Positions 11,271-23,599 of a DNA stretch of 64,000 nucleotides are shown in pieces. The notes beneath the pieces were generated by a model that had not been told where the DNA came from, did not search any database, and saw nothing but the letters and a program-made list of their open reading frames with translations. This stretch comes from Trichobilharzia regenti (taxonomy: Eukaryota > Platyhelminthes > Trematoda > Strigeidida > Schistosomatidae): positions 16,041,517 through 16,105,516 of the forward strand of contig OX235263.1 of assembly GCA_944472135.2 (NCBI GenBank). The letters run 5' to 3'. Positions within the stretch are counted from its first letter, which is position 1; each line of letters opens with the position of its first letter. Both the position numbers and the translations under genes were made by a program.

Positions 11271-12390
11271 AATACGGAGAGAGTTAATAATGAAGGATGT
11301 CGAGATCATTCACCATTCACCACCTTATCCTGCTTTCAGAAAGGGGAAATAGAAGGAAGTTGTGATCCGCTCACTGTTGATTGAGTTTCTTGGTCACATG
11401 CGAGAGAACTTCTTTCTAGCCAGCGACCCAAATTATCGCTCGGATTGCAATCAACTAGTCTTGATGTACCAAGTGATCAATCCTAACACAACTTTCGTTC
11501 TTCCCACGACGCCAAGTCATAGGCTAGTGGGTCAAGGCCGGTACGGAAGCCTCAGTGTCCAAAGCACCCGAGCCGGTGTTTTCAGAGGACGACACTGAAT
11601 GAGTGGTGATCTATCTCCACCGTATTCAAACACATGCCAATAGACCCTGGAACTACTCAAACGATGATGCTATGGAATGCAAGTAGTTTTACAGGGACAG
11701 AGATGATTGAATACGCAGATTTGCTGCACTCCTCATCTCGAGAAACCAGGTTTCGCAGGCGTAGAGCAAGATAGTGCACACTGTAAACGCAGCCTTTGAC
11801 AGCCAGGCTCAAGTCGTGATGGCAACAAAGGTGAGTGAAGTTGACGCGTCCCACCCTCGCTTCCTGATAAGGTTTGTAAATCTAGTCCGTTACACCTCAG
11901 CCAGCGCTCACACAACTACCAAGATACCCGAATTTATTGACAACCTCAAGAGATTCATCTGCAAGAGTTAGTGCAGGCACAAGCTCCTGTCAATCTTGTG
12001 ACAGTAATTTGCACCCAAAGCGAAGTACATAGCATAACTACAGATGCTGGGGCTCCCATCGACCATGGTATGGCTGGAAGCGCGTAGACTCTTATCTTCC
12101 TGTCAAAATATTTTCATGTGGTCAAGCTTCGTAGCATCTGCCAGTTAAGTCCTATCCGGTTACTTCACGCGGCGTGGGCTAATCCTAAGAAAAGAGGAAG
12201 AGTGAATGGATACGTCTGGTGCTTACAACCTGGTTGATGGACATCAGTGTCTACCTACGGGGATGGAAACCCCTGGTTCAAAATCTACGGCGTAAGCGGC
12301 CTCCAGGATCCTGACTGATCAAATGGTGTATGAACCTGACATGGTCACTGGCTATCATGAAAATGCAGCTCCTGACGATACCCGACTTAC
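11271..12390. other. Unidentified GC-richer block, probably repeat-derived
   Basis: Clearly richer in G and C than its surroundings and carrying open frames on both strands. A minus frame has KGCVYSVHYLALRLRNLVSR at about 11790-11735, which faintly recalls the post-palm region of LINE reverse transcriptases (KGRVY...). I cannot assign it. The different base composition suggests a separate origin from the AT-rich DNA around it. Confidence 0.3.
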
Positions 12391-12745
12391 TTGTGGATCT
12401 TACTTGAAATCAAAGTCTTGGGATGGTCAGGTTTTCCAATGGTTCTCTAACTAATGTCAGCTAAAGATGAAATCCTGGAAGATAATTATATATTTTCAAA
12501 TGTTTGTTTGCAAAGATTTGCTTTGATTTAAGTCTCACCACGACCTGACATTAGTTAAGGGACCACTGGAAAACTGTGGAGTATTGCAATCAACGGGGTT
12601 ACTGGATCAGGTCTCAGTAAGTGAATACTCTAAAAGCTCGCCTTTGGATGCGCGTACTGGTGAAGAGTGTCACTCTTGGATGAAATAGCTGTCTATCACA
12701 GCCAGGTTTTACAATGGATCTCTGAAGTCTAGACAGACTAAGCAA
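12391..12745. repeat. Family R SINE fragments
   Basis: A plus fragment at 12420-12475 ('caggttttccaatggttctctaac'), an inverted fragment at 12540-12590, and a decayed head plus ribozyme at 12605-12745 (GCGTACTGGTGAAGAGTG, then GGATGAAATAGCTGTC). All ribozyme cores here are damaged. Confidence 0.55.
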
Positions 12746-12928
12746 CAAGGTTGCTGGATGTAATTAGATTCCAAAAACTAAGCAAAGTTTCAAAAATTGC
12801 GAGACAGGTCTGTTACGGTTGCAAAGAACGAGGTTTAACAGAAAAACTTTAGACAAAGGAAATTTCAAGGATAAACTATTTATACAGATTATGTTTATGA
12901 TAAGTCTACAGCTTGAACTTAATTCTAT

Positions 12929-13228
12929 TGTGGTGAGCACAGGCTACTCGCCGATTGGTAGACATTAATTTAAGTCAATGGGTAGGTCGCTAATATTGGC
13001 CGTGAGAAAATATGAACAAGACTGATTCAACAGCCAATCACAGCAGACTTGACATGGGAAAATACGATTCTCAGATATATGGCTTAACTTTCCGAGAAAC
13101 CAGAAACATCCAATCAGAAGGCTGTGTTTTTCTGCTTGAAGAAGCTATAATAATGTACATGAAATATATATAAATACGTGCTGATTCCCGTAATAAGACG
13201 ATCCAATGCCTTATCTTCTCTTGTTACA
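12929..13228 (-). mobile_element. Solo LTR, family L (diverged)
   Basis: Starts TGTGGTGAG and ends TTGTTACA, like the terminal repeats at 28320-28638. It carries the same internal blocks: 'ccgattggtagacattaattta', 'aaccaatca' and 'ataatgtacatgaaatatat'. No target duplication is visible, so the ends may be altered. The strand sign is nominal for a solo LTR; it is inverted relative to the copy at 23244. Confidence 0.7.
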
Positions 13229-13239
13229 AAATTATTATT

Positions 13240-13345
13240 GGTGTTCCTACTGAGAGTCGAGTCCAGGGCCCATTGTTTCAAACTCCATGGCATCATCCAC
13301 CAGACTACTTGGGCCACCACAAACCCTTTTTGTGCAACCACTAAT
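13240..13345 (-). repeat. Sm-alpha-like SINE head, antisense fragment
   Basis: The reverse complement gives GTGGCCCAAGTAGTCTGGTGGATGATGCC and then 'gtttgaaacaatgggccctggactc', matching the A-box to B-box part of the repeat at 38278-38340. Ribozyme part missing. Confidence 0.65.
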
Positions 13346-13349
13346 ATTT

Positions 13350-14279
13350 GTTATTTGTTCTAAGTCTGGATGACGAGTCCCATATGAGACAAAATGCACA
13401 TCTTAGATTACATAAAATTAAAACTTTTCATAATTTAACGGCAAGAAGAAACAAAATAAACGAAGTAAACAAAACTAAAATCACAGTAGTATTTTGAAGA
13501 AATACAATGAAACAAACACTATTCGATATCAGTAATATTACGCTTTAAACTCCACTCACATTTACCAAAATAAAAATTAAAAAATAATTAGAATATATAT
13601 ATATATCAAGAATAAAATTTCAGAAAGTTCACAAAAGAAATAAAACAAAATATCAAACAACTGAAAAAAATACCAATCTTTGAATGGCTTTTTAATCAAC
13701 AAAACAAAATAGAAGAGGTCTGTTAAGCTTTTGTTTGTTTTCTTCATCTTGCCCGCTAAATGTTTTCGTGTAACACACACACAATAAACAACAATTGAAT
13801 ATTGAACAAATTGGATATTTAATTAGTTTAATTTAGCAAATGCAAAGAAAAGATGAAATATCAAACTGCTCTTTAATTTTATTTAAGTGATAACTTAGAA
13901 TGACTGAATAAAGAAGTTGATCTAATTTTATTTTCCTCTTCTTCTGGTTGGTGGATGCTGAAACATATGTAGATATATTCCATCGTCTGACATTCTAAAG
14001 TTGAACCACTTTATACGAGAGTGGAACTGCACTAGTGCACAGTTTCATATTGGTCTAATTGATTTTAGATGGAATATAATTACAGACCAAAGTTCAGTAT
14101 TACTCACTTGTTTAGTTGAAGCTCTTCTAAGCTCTTCTTTGCCGCAGAAATATCTGTATATAATTGATGTTGATTTAGACAAAGTTATCAAATTAGATAG
14201 ATTCATTCCCTTTCAGTAAATATCTGAAATCGATAACAACGCTTTAAAATAGGCAGACGAAAATGTTCTATAGTTCGGT
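13350..14279. other. No gene seen
   Basis: Very AT-rich. Open frames here are short and biased to K, N, F and I, as expected by chance. A short AT-run lies near 13593-13605. Confidence 0.4.
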
Positions 14280-14500
14280 TTGTAAGGGTTAGTTATGTTT
14301 TTTTTTACGAGTTGATTACGGATTGATATCAGTTAGAGAAGCATTGAAAACCAGACACAGGGAGTACTGCACAGTTGTTTCATCGTAGTTTGGGAATCAT
14401 CGACAGTACTCACCCACCAAGAGCATTTCGAATCCAGGACCTTCCGTTTACAAAGCAGGCTTGCTCATATACCATTTAGCCACCGGGATCAGCTGATTCT
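14280..14500 (-). repeat. Family R SINE, antisense, decayed ribozyme
   Basis: The minus strand shows tRNA-like boxes (14490-14405) followed by GTACTGTCGATGATTCCC, AAACTA, CGATGAAAC and GCAGTAC. It is the same damaged ribozyme subtype as 6380-6420, then the 3' body. Helix I halves GTACTG and CAGTAC still match. Confidence 0.7.
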
Positions 14501-14569
14501 GTGGACAGTGCATGAATTCTAACTTCTACCAACTCGTGATTTAGCGCCACCACAACAAATGGCGTCGGT

Positions 14570-14690
14570 GGGACATCCATCCTGCCGATAATTCCTAAAC
14601 TAGAATGAAACATCTGTCCAGTACTTCCTGATGGTTTTCAATGCTTCTCTAACTGATATCTATCGGTGATCAACTTGTAAAGACAAACAT
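14570..14690 (+). repeat. Family R SINE fragment
   Basis: GCCGATAATTCC, AAACTAGAATGAAAC, CTGTCCAGTACT and the 3' body 'ggttttcaatgcttctctaactgatatc'. Head and core are decayed. Confidence 0.6.
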
Positions 14691-15059
14691 TGCTAATTAG
14701 TTGAATACGGAAAATTTGAACGATTCAGAAGATAAATTCAATGTCGAAATGTGCCTTTATACTTGTCATTTATCTAAAATATTTAAACAATTCATAGAAG
14801 TTATTAAGAAGACAGTTGCAGCGAAGAAAATTTTCTTTCTGACGAAGTCATCCTTCTAGGCTGCACATTCGTGTATTTATATCAAATGGATGGAAAAGTT
14901 CCAGAATAATTTCCGGTTGAGGGTTAAATTAATAATAATTACAATTAGGAATTAAAATGCCATAATAAACAGGGGGAGGGACGGATAAAACTCAAACAAA
15001 GTAGCATCATAAGTACCAATAAGATTGACGTATTGTGCAGTTGGGGGATACTAAAAGAA

Positions 15060-15855
15060 TTACCTGCTTATGATGGCCATGGCAGAGACAGGGGTTGGAC
15101 GTATTTCTTATGTATACGAAGCGTGGGTTTGAGGTTTTGGATAACTAGCACCTCGACTATGCCCAAATGTCTTGATTTCACTCCCTTCGATAGGTTCGAT
15201 TGAATCTTGTACATTACTGTAAAGGATTTTGCGAAAGGTGATGGATGTGCTGAATTGACCAGATGTTCTGTCACTGAACTGTTCATACGTTTTTGGTCTC
15301 CTTTTACTAACCAGGCTGAGTAGAGTTCACGAGCGCGTTTTTCAAGTCGGCGCATGATACGGTCAATGTACTCACCTGTTTCAAAGCAAGTGAAATGGTA
15401 TACGCACATTGAAGTGGCTCAATGCGACAGCTTGTCTTTTGCGTTCTGGCTAGACAGTTTCTTGCAGGGAAACGTCAGTCGTAGGCTTGCGATGAAGTGT
15501 TTTCCTCAGCGATTTTTAGAGACATTTATGAAAGGTTCCTGCTTCAGTATCACGTTTGAATTCTAGATTAAGCAGAAGCATTTCCTTTGGAACGGATTGG
15601 ACTTGTTCGGAAGTCTTCTTAGATTTGAGATTGTTGTCTATGAACCTGGGCGGGAAACCATTTTCCATTAGGGTTTCTCGGAGATTATGCAGTTATTCTT
15701 CAACCACTTCCTCGCTGCATATCTTCCGAATCCTCGAGGAAAGAGCGTATATCAAATCAATTAGTAGAGTGATCAGTGAATATAGAATATGCTATTGATG
15801 ACTTCTGCTTCTACAGCGATATATTTATCCATCCATGAATGTTAAAGGACCCTAC
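15060..15855 (-). pseudogene. PLE C-terminal half with GIY-YIG nuclease
   Basis: On the minus strand an upstream piece (about 15700-15560) reads HNLRETLMENGFPPRFIDNN, the conserved PLE linker. Then an open frame at 15409-15068 reads VYHFTCFETGEYIDRIMRR, LEKRARELYSAWLVKG, SSVTEHLVNSAH and later VLVIQNLKPTLRIHKK. This is the GIY-YIG (Uri-type) endonuclease used by PLEs to nick target DNA. The usual YIGRT motif is here EYIDRI. Stops interrupt the part between the two pieces. Confidence 0.75.
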
Positions 15856-15859
15856 TGGT

Positions 15860-16435
15860 TCACCCAATATAATTTACAAAATACCTTGCAATAAACATGA
15901 GTTAGGTCAACTACATGGAACAAACTAGCAGATCAGGGGTAGTCAGATTGTCAGAACATAAGAATTTAGCTAAGGTAAGAATGGCTGACCCCGAGAAGAT
16001 AAATAATTTAGAAAAAAGCTCAACAATTGCAATGCATGCGCTAACACACAACCACACAATAGGGTAGGAGAGGGCTGAAATTCTAAAAAGTAATCTAGGT
16101 AGGTGGAGAGAGAGGTCGATAACTGAATTCTTGTTCATCTAGTCTACACCCAACACGCGTAATAGGAATGATTTACAATTCATGCCCGAAATATGGAAAA
16201 TACTCCTACCAATCAAATCAAGTGAAAAATAATGGAACTATATAAATGAAGTTAGGAAGTCGTGTGATTACCTTGATATGATTATGAGCATTAAATTGTC
16301 CTCGAAACATGGTCACATCAGTAAATATTACTGTATAACACAAAACAAAATTTACCCATAATGAAATTCCATATCCATCAACTCGGTTATACTCTTCATT
16401 CCTTTTAGCTGCAAGTTGACGGAACGGCTTCAAGC
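15860..16435 (+). pseudogene. PLE GIY-YIG 3' fragment and PLE end
   Basis: The plus frame near 15930-16140 reads VVRLSEHKNLAKVRMADPEK, then IAMHALTHNHTIG and ERAEILKSNLGRWRER, the nuclease tail of a second PLE subtype; the same region lies at 33370-33590. After it come the PLE 3' blocks 'ccaatcaaatcaagtg', 'aactatataaa' and 'atgattatgagca.taaa', shared with 25285-25420, 33660-33790 and 45930-46010. The start of the nuclease is missing. Confidence 0.7.
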
Positions 16436-16439
16436 CCTG

Positions 16440-17120
16440 AGGTTTTATTAACAGTGGTGGTATTTCTAAGGGAATATGGTCCTACTCTCCAAGCCAAACT
16501 TCTCTTTCCGAAGTTTCCTACGGGCCAGTAAACAATGTTAAGTTTAGCAATGCGTTATAAAGGAGCCGAAACTGGACGTCTTGGGTGTTAGGCAAGCGTC
16601 CTGTTATTACATTCGCTGAAAATTCTTACTGATATTTTAAATTCGTTTGTGAAACTGAACTTTATCTAACTGGTGCATCCGATTCGGTAACACGAATCGA
16701 TTGTGGTTTTTCTTTGGAACTTCAGAAAATGCATCTCTCTACTAATAATGAAAGTACAGTTCAGTCGTTGCTTTCGCAGTTAACCGGTACATTTTCCCTC
16801 TTACTTCTCTGACTAATGCTGCTTTCTGATGAGGTATGCCTTAGAAAACGTCATGTACCCAGAAACGAAAAAAAATTTAAACTAAGAGTTGTACTTCAAT
16901 GTGAAGCCCTAAAAATCTCCATTTTCACCTGATTTGTGTTAAGTCAAGAAACATACATAAGACCAAAATAAAATTAGTTCTAATAATCTGGTGCACATCT
17001 TTAAAGCGTTTTACTTCTCATGTGCTTGTAGAAAACATCTGAGGTATTATTATGTAGTAATTTTGTTTTCTTTCTGTATGATTCGATCACACCTATTAAA
17101 AGCGATGGAAAAGCCTCCTC
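16440..17120. other. No gene seen
   Basis: No motif or repeat that I can link to another part of the window. Confidence 0.4.
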
Positions 17121-17124
17121 ATTA

Positions 17125-17560
17125 TCACCCACGATGATATTCCTAATTGTGGTCGACTGTATCGTGTGACAGAGAGACTTTAAGGAACGAGTAGCAGGGA
17201 ATATGTTAGACTGACAAGAAGACTGCAGAAGATCTGGACTTCACAGACAATTTATGTTTGATGTCACACAGGCTTGAAGATCTACAGGCAAGAACCAACA
17301 AGTTGGCAGAGACAGCAGACAAGACAGGACTTCAAGTGTCGTGACGATGAAGATAATTAACCAACAACAAGCGCGAATCACCATCACTGGTAGAAATTTG
17401 AACGAGGCCACTTCTTTTAACCTATCTAGGCAGCCTCGTTTCGACTACAGGCAACACATATAACGATTTCAAAAGGCAGCCAGGATTTATAAAAGTCAGA
17501 CAGACTTTCGTTAGTCTGAAATCATCTTGAAAATCTTCTACAATAAGTTTAAAAAGCAGC
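17125..17560 (+). mobile_element. RTE LINE fragment, palm to thumb, decayed
   Basis: Conceptual reading gives MIFLIVVDCIV (compare MIFLIAVNWIM at 1660), then a DLDFADDICL equivalent with substitutions (17237-17260), then NKLAE..DKTGLQVS. Many stops and indels. Confidence 0.65.
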
Positions 17561-17584
17561 AGCTGTATAAAAAGGTAAATCCTC

Positions 17585-18665
17585 CTCTGTTTTGCTAACT
17601 GAAGCTGGTGTCCCCCAAGGTGATGTACTCTCCACACTTCTCTTTTCTTTCTTTCTACATGACTTACCATCTTTAAATGACATAAATTTTGTTAAATATG
17701 CTCACGAGATGAATTCACCTTTGCCTGTCAAGTGCCCAAGTGACTGGTCCGAACTAAGTGGCTTCTTATCAGAAATCAGCCAGTGGTCCAAGGGAAGCGG
17801 TCTAACCTTAAATCGCTCTAAATGTCAAACAGTCAATTTCGTCTTCAGGAATAAATCTGACCTAGACAAACTGGCTAGCATTCACGAGGTTTGCGACATA
17901 GATGATAGAAGAAAGACTATATCTTATTACGTAGGATGTAAAAGGTTTTCAGCAGGGTAAGCCACAGGGTGCCATTTAATCAGCTTGTTAATATTCTGGT
18001 CGACAGGCACATGGACTCATGTGAAAAATGGGCTAAACCCATTTTATCTAACTCAAATCACCCTCTTCATTCACAATTCTCCCCTTGTATCTTATCAGGC
18101 AGAACCTGAAACCCATATAGAAAACTATATGCTCGCACTAGAAAGTACAAAAACTGAACCATACCCTACTTGGCTCATTCGTGTTCTGTGCGATAAAGAA
18201 AGCATTAGGCGTGATACCTATAACTTATTAAATATTCAGTAGAACAATTGGAACTCGTCTTTCCAATTCATATCATTTATAGGCACAACGTTTTCTTTCT
18301 TTCTTTTCCTTTTCTCTCTATCTCTTTTTTCTGTTATGTGCTGCTTTGTTTCTCTCTTCCTAACAGACTCTATTTAAAATATTCTTCTTCGTTTTTTCAC
18401 CCTCTGTATATCTCGACCCTTTTGTTACCGCTTACGCCAATAAATATGCTAACGTGTACTTTTCTAACACTTTCAAATACTCTGATCAATTTTGACTTTG
18501 CTACCAACATGCTAATATGTTTTCAAAACCAACGGAGATTATCCTTAATCTATGTAGAATTTTATTTATTGTTAATTTACTAACTGGATGCAATACTGTA
18601 TGTAGTGAAATGCTGACAATTCTATTCTGTATCACAAGTACTGTTTTGGAATAAAGCAAATTATT
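17585..18665 (+). mobile_element. CR1-like LINE, RT palm to 3' end
   Basis: The frame starting near 17592 contains the RT motif GVPQGDVLS followed by TLLFSFFLHDLPSL, then KYAHE where the catalytic YADD should stand, so the active site is lost. Next comes LSEISQWSKGSGLTLNRSKC, a typical CR1/jockey-type segment after motif C. A stop near 17958 ends the frame. A 3' region follows that ends at TTTTGGAATAAAGCAAATTATTG, the same tail seen inverted at 4296 and 28125. Probably SR1/Perere type. Confidence 0.75.
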
Positions 18666-18669
18666 GTTA

Positions 18670-19431
18670 GGATTATTTTTTCAAAACAAATGTCAGGTAA
18701 GTCGGTGCTTCTATGACAGGCTTTAAACTTTTAAAAACAACCGGCCTCAACCCATTCTGAAGATCAGGCGATCAGTAGGGATTATAATTAAGGAACTCTG
18801 AGAACGAATCAGTCAAAAACCTGTTGAACAGAGATATCAACACAGCTTTCAGGGTTATATGCCGAATTCCGAAGTCGTTATCAAGTAAAGTTCGCTTACA
18901 TAGCTCAAGCTGTTGCGATAAGATTGACTAGACCGGAACTTTGTATCCGAAAAGAACACGTCGAGACGCTGTTCCTACCATGGCCAACCTTGGATTGATG
19001 CTTCTTCTTCTCACCAAGAGTGCTTCTTCCACTTTACACTCTTGTTTTTTTCTTTCTTTAATTATTATTGCAATTATTATTATTCGTCATAATTTACGGC
19101 CTCCATGCCAACATTCCCTAAATACTATCGAATTTTTCATTAATACTATCCGGGCTTATTAATAGTGATATTATCTTTTTTTCAATATATGCCTCCACCT
19201 GTTTCATTTCACACATTTGTTATTTCATTGTGAACCTCTCATTGCAGTCTTATTATCTCCTGTTTAATACATACCACTTTGTACCAGTCACTCACTCACC
19301 TGACACCCTTTATAACCTTGAACTGACTCGCCAATTTTCCTAGCTCGCACTCTACAAATCTTTTATGACTAATCACCGCCATTGTCTCAATTTCAGCCTA
19401 GCACGCTTGTTATACAAATACGAGAGTTTAT
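18670..19431. other. No gene seen
   Basis: Pyrimidine-rich AT-rich DNA with short ATT repeats near 19060-19090. Confidence 0.4.
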
Positions 19432-19625
19432 TTTGACACCCCATAACTGCTAATCTGTTATTCTACGTAAAAAATGTATCCGCCGCATAACTGACCATTA
19501 TTGTAACCACAACAAATGCGTTATATTTTATAATTGTAAGAACCTGAGGAGGAGAAATTATTGAAAAGAATATTCTTCGTTCAGACTGACTTTTAATTCA
19601 TGATATAGGAATATATGACATTATT
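19432..19625 (+). repeat. Unnamed dispersed repeat, inverted copy at 51545-51740
   Basis: 'acaccccataactgctaatc', 'ttattctacgtaaaaaatgt', 'ttttataattgtaagaacctga' and 'gaaaagaatattcttcgttca' occur here and, reverse-complemented and in reverse order, at 51545-51740. No coding potential. Possibly a solo terminal repeat. Confidence 0.65.
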
Positions 19626-19800
19626 GAATGGAGATGTACTGGACACACGCTGAGGATTGTGTTATTGTGCGTCAAGTTCTCGAGTGGAACTCACATGGTA
19701 AACGACAGATTTAGTGTGACTCCAAGGGTGACAAGGGGAGTTCGTGTGAAGAGGAAGTGATAGCCTTTATGTCTGTCTGTTTTCGACATAGAACTTTACA
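19626..19800 (+). mobile_element. RTE LINE 3' end fragment
   Basis: Decayed equivalent of the 'RWIGHTLRKPS' to 'CEEE' region of RTE: EWRCTGHTLR can be read at about 19640, then 'ctcgagtggaactcacatgg' and 'gtgtgaagaggaagtgatag'. Confidence 0.55.
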
Positions 19801-19959
19801 TCAATGTGCGGCAGTTCAAGTCGCCACACTGCATGCACCACATAAAGCAAGAGAAGAAAGTAGAAGAAATGCAAAATAGAGACAGTAGAGATGATATGAG
19901 ACAAAAAGGATAGTAATAACGAAGAACAATATAGTTTCATAGGAAATCATAAATCACAA

Positions 19960-21085
19960 GGAATGCATGCATCTCCTTCATTCATTAAAAACGATTTTGA
20001 GCCATATCACCAACTGTCTCCAGCTTTCATTGGTTTTCACCATTCCTAGGACCCAAAACAATCAGGAAGTCTACACCTTCCTACGTGGTTAGCTGGCTTA
20101 AACTAACTATTATGGATTTCATTGATTAACTGGTGCCATGTTTTGGTTTGACAGCCACTAGCTCTTTTATAGCCTAGCCCTATGTCAGTTAACATTGCCT
20201 GTTGTCAAGGAAGACGATGACTAGGCAGACGTAACAAATGTCCTAACCATCTCAGTCAATGTAGCTTCACAGCCTCATCGATTAATTCCCCTTCCACCTA
20301 CCTAGAACTCGACCAACGCCTAACCTCAATATTGCTCACCCTATTATACCGCTTCACATGGGAGATAGAGCGCACGCACCTACGATCAAACATGGCTAAT
20401 CTTTTCATGTCTTCCACTCTCAATGGCCACGTCTCACTCACATCCATAAAGGAGGACGGAGCGGACTGCTGAGCAGTACATTCGTCCTTTGGTCGATAGT
20501 CAGTCGGATATCACGTCCACTAAGCCAAAGATGGCGTAAACTGCTATATGCGAAACTAGCCCTCTATATCCGTACTGAGATTTCGTCAGAGGTCGAACCG
20601 TCGGCGTTGGCTGATGGTACTTCCCAAATAAGTGAAGTGGTCAACGTGCTCTACCACTTCACGGCCTATTTCTAAGCTAGAAGTCAGTGTAGTCCAGTCC
20701 TGTAACATCATCTTACATTTGGCGGAAGAGAGTTGCACGCCAAACATTCTTAGATTGCCAGACGGTCAAGGTGTTCAGAAGACTCTGCTCTATTTTGTCA
20801 GTGTCCTCGCCTAGACGCAGCACTATATCGTCTGCACATTCTAAGTCAACGAGACTGATATTCCCTGGTAGCAAGTCAATCCCTGAGTCTTTGAAGTGAG
20901 TTAGGGTTAATTCCATCAGTAAATCTATGATGGAATTGAATAAAAATGGGGATATTTGCCATCCCTAACGGACACCACTAATTGTCACTACTTCAGATGA
21001 CAACTCGCCGTTAGCCTTCACCTGGCCAACTGCATGATTTCGAGTAGAGTACAGTACCTTGATCAGTGCAACGACAGCCTATAAG
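19960..21085 (-). mobile_element. Second RTE-like LINE lineage, RT part, antisense
   Basis: On the minus strand a frame at 20916-20713 reads SGIDLLPGNISLVDLECADD and then IVLRLGEDTDKIEQSLLNTL. This matches the RT palm C region (VDLEYADDIVLLGED) of the endonuclease-reverse transcriptase family common in flatworms. YADD is here CADD. The region toward 19960 should be the thumb and C-terminus, but stops break it. It differs from the SR2-like RTE elsewhere in the window. Confidence 0.7.
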
Positions 21086-21089
21086 CAGA

Positions 21090-21985
21090 CATATTACCAG
21101 CTAAAGAGAACTGAAAAAAAGAGCAGTAAATAAGAGATGAGCAGTTCAAATCGCCATCTTCTACTCAAAACCTAAGAGGAAAGAAAATCATAAAAGCAGT
21201 GTAAACATCTTTTAAGACCCGTAGGATAAATAGAAAAACGTTTCACTTGTTTAACAAAATAAAGAGATTCTTTATTCGAAAAGAAAAAAACTTTATAAAA
21301 TTCTTCATATTAGTTGACTTGAACAAAGTAGGCGTGTTTTTTAGTTTCCCTGGAAATTATTTTGTCTACTACACTACACTGTATTGATTTTATCAGTGAG
21401 TAGAAATTTACTACGAAGAGAAATCCGTCATTTGTTCACCTTCTAGATAACATCTCATCTTTCATCCCCTTGAACAATTCGTCTCAGAAGAAAAAAGAAG
21501 TTATGCAAGTGAATGGAACATAGACAAAAAGAATTATTTTTTCTGTTTTTTCACGCGCAATACTTGCTGATTATCACCTACTCTCTATAGTCTGAAGGAT
21601 TTTTATGTTTACACCTTTTTTGTCTTGAGCTATACTTTTTAAAGACGTGTGATGCAGAAACAGAGTTGCGAATAGTTGTCACAATTAGGTGTATGCAGTG
21701 TATAAATGCATTTCACAAAATGCATTATACAAAATTTATCTGCTGTTGTCTCTATTTATATGTGATTAGGGAGAGATTTACTTATATTTACAACAGGAGT
21801 TAGTGAGATCAATTGCTTCATTTACTAAGTAAAAAAGCACTCGTTAAATGAGGCAAAACAGAAAATTTTTCTATGACAGAAAATGGAATTGAATTTACTT
21901 TTTCCACCGATAGGGGTAAGGAGAATTCGTAGTTAGGACAATCTTGATAAAGAAATTAGACAAGCAGGTTAATAAAGGTTAATAA
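21090..21985. other. No gene seen
   Basis: AT-rich with several homopolymer runs. Nothing recognisable. Confidence 0.4.
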
Positions 21986-21989
21986 AGCA

Positions 21990-22710
21990 GGATTTAATGA
22001 ATTCATCATCAAGAGCTTTGTTCCAATCCAGTATAGAAAAAACTTAGTCAGAACACTGTTCAATAGAGCACAAAACATTTGTTCTGACAGTACTATTGAG
22101 CATGAAATGTAATCCCTGAAGGATATTTTAACTAAGAATGGATATCCTGAGAAGTTCATTAATAAATACTCAAAGGAAATGAGACCCTACAAAACAATTG
22201 AAACAGTTCCGATAAAACCTGTCTGTATCAGTTTGCCGTTCAAAGGAGATGAATTACAGGAAATAGTCAAACAAAGACTCGATAAAGTCATCAAGAAAAC
22301 TTATTATGTTGGAAAACTTGTTTTCCTTCACACCATTAGGCGAGTGCTTCAACAACCTGGGAAAGACCAGTCGCTAATTCTCAACACTTCAAACTGCGTA
22401 TATCAGTTCAAGCGTGTTTGTGGGAGCAAATACATAGGTCGTTCGGGAAGGCGGTTGTCTACTCGCATGATAGAGCATTTGCCAAAATAGTTGAAAACAG
22501 CTGAGTGCAAAGTGCCAAAATAATTAATTACAAAACATCTTGTGGATTACTGACATGATATCGACGCGGTCAAGTCATTCACTATTGTAATCAGACAAAG
22601 AAGCAAAAAGATGCTTGCAATTGCAGAGGCTTGTGCAATTCGAGTTTATAAACCAGGTCTTTGTGTACAAAAGGAGATGGTCGCGACTCGGAATCTACCA
22701 TGGTAGTACG
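21990..22710 (+). pseudogene. PLE C-terminal half with well-preserved GIY-YIG region
   Basis: Plus frame. LKDILTKNGYPEKFINK (about 22110) is the PLE linker. The open frame 22179-22490 continues with VCISLPFKGDELQEIVKQRL, a conserved PLE block. It then reads NCVYQFKRVCGSKYIGRSGR followed by RLSTRMIEHLPK, the GIY-YIG nuclease core with Y, YIGR and the downstream H. After a stop, KPGLCVQKEM and NLPW close the element at about 22700. Only two or three stops separate these blocks, so this is one of the least decayed PLE tails here. Confidence 0.8.
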
Positions 22711-23239
22711 TTTTACTTATTATTCTACCCCTTGTTGTTATTATTACTATTCTTGATTCATTTAAAACTATCTTTTATCAGTAGCATAATCCCTACTTAC
22801 TTCAACACTGCTATTATTATTATAACTAATACTATTGATATTACTCTGTCTACAAATCTTGTTATATTCTCCAATGACTAACTGTTTATCTAAGTGATGT
22901 AATTGAGGCGTAATGCATTTGATCTCAATTTTGATCTCTCACACTCTCCCTCCCCTTATCTATTTGAACATGACCTGGGAAACATTCGCACCTATCTTTC
23001 TGCATGGCTGAATTGATATAGTTTGTTTATTTATCAGTCTTATATCTCCCAACGTAATTTCAAAAGCATATATATACGTGTATGTAGAGTATTCAGCTGA
23101 TGAGTTCTACCGAAATTTGATAAATTCATTAAATCATCCTGCTTTATTAACCTTTATTGCTTGTTTTAAATTCGTATAGGGAAATAAATGTTTTCAGTTC
23201 AAACAAATTAGACAACTGACAGAAAATTTCATAGAAAAT
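22711..23239. other. No gene seen
   Basis: ATT/ATA-rich sequence with no motif. Confidence 0.4.
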
Positions 23240-23243
23240 GGAT

Positions 23244-23595
23244 TGTAATGACAAAAGACAAGGGCCAGGCAATAGATCGTTTATTCGAAAAATCAACAGA
23301 TATTTATAGATTTTTATGTACATTATTATTCGTTCTTGTTAGCAGAGAAGCAGTGTCTTCTGATTGGTTGTTTTTCTTGTTGATGGTTATTCTGTACTGC
23401 TTGTAACCGTAGCTTACAACGTTCTGCGTATATCTGCGAATGGTATTTGCACACGCCAAGTCTGTTGTGATTGGTTGCTGAGTTTCTCAATAAAAGGCTT
23501 TGCTCTTGTTTTTTTTCTCATGACAACAATTCAGGACATAAACATGGACGTAAATTGTTGTTAACAATTTTGGCTAGCAGACAGCTCTCACCACA
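23244..23595 (+). mobile_element. Solo LTR, family L, with 4-bp target duplication
   Basis: A 352-bp LTR from TGTAATGAC to CTCACCACA. GGAT (23240-23243) is repeated at 23596-23599, a clean 4-bp target duplication. Internal blocks match 28320-28638 ('agacaagggccaggcaa', 'agatcgttta', 'tgattggttg'). A solo LTR is the usual product of recombination between the two LTRs of a full element. The + sign only records that it is parallel to 28320-28638. Confidence 0.85.
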
Positions 23596-23599
23596 GGAT

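Noticed and set aside
18248..18583. A hydrophobic 111-codon protein
   Set aside because: It lies in the 3' part of a CR1-like LINE and is made of T/C-rich sequence that reads as F, L and S in any frame.
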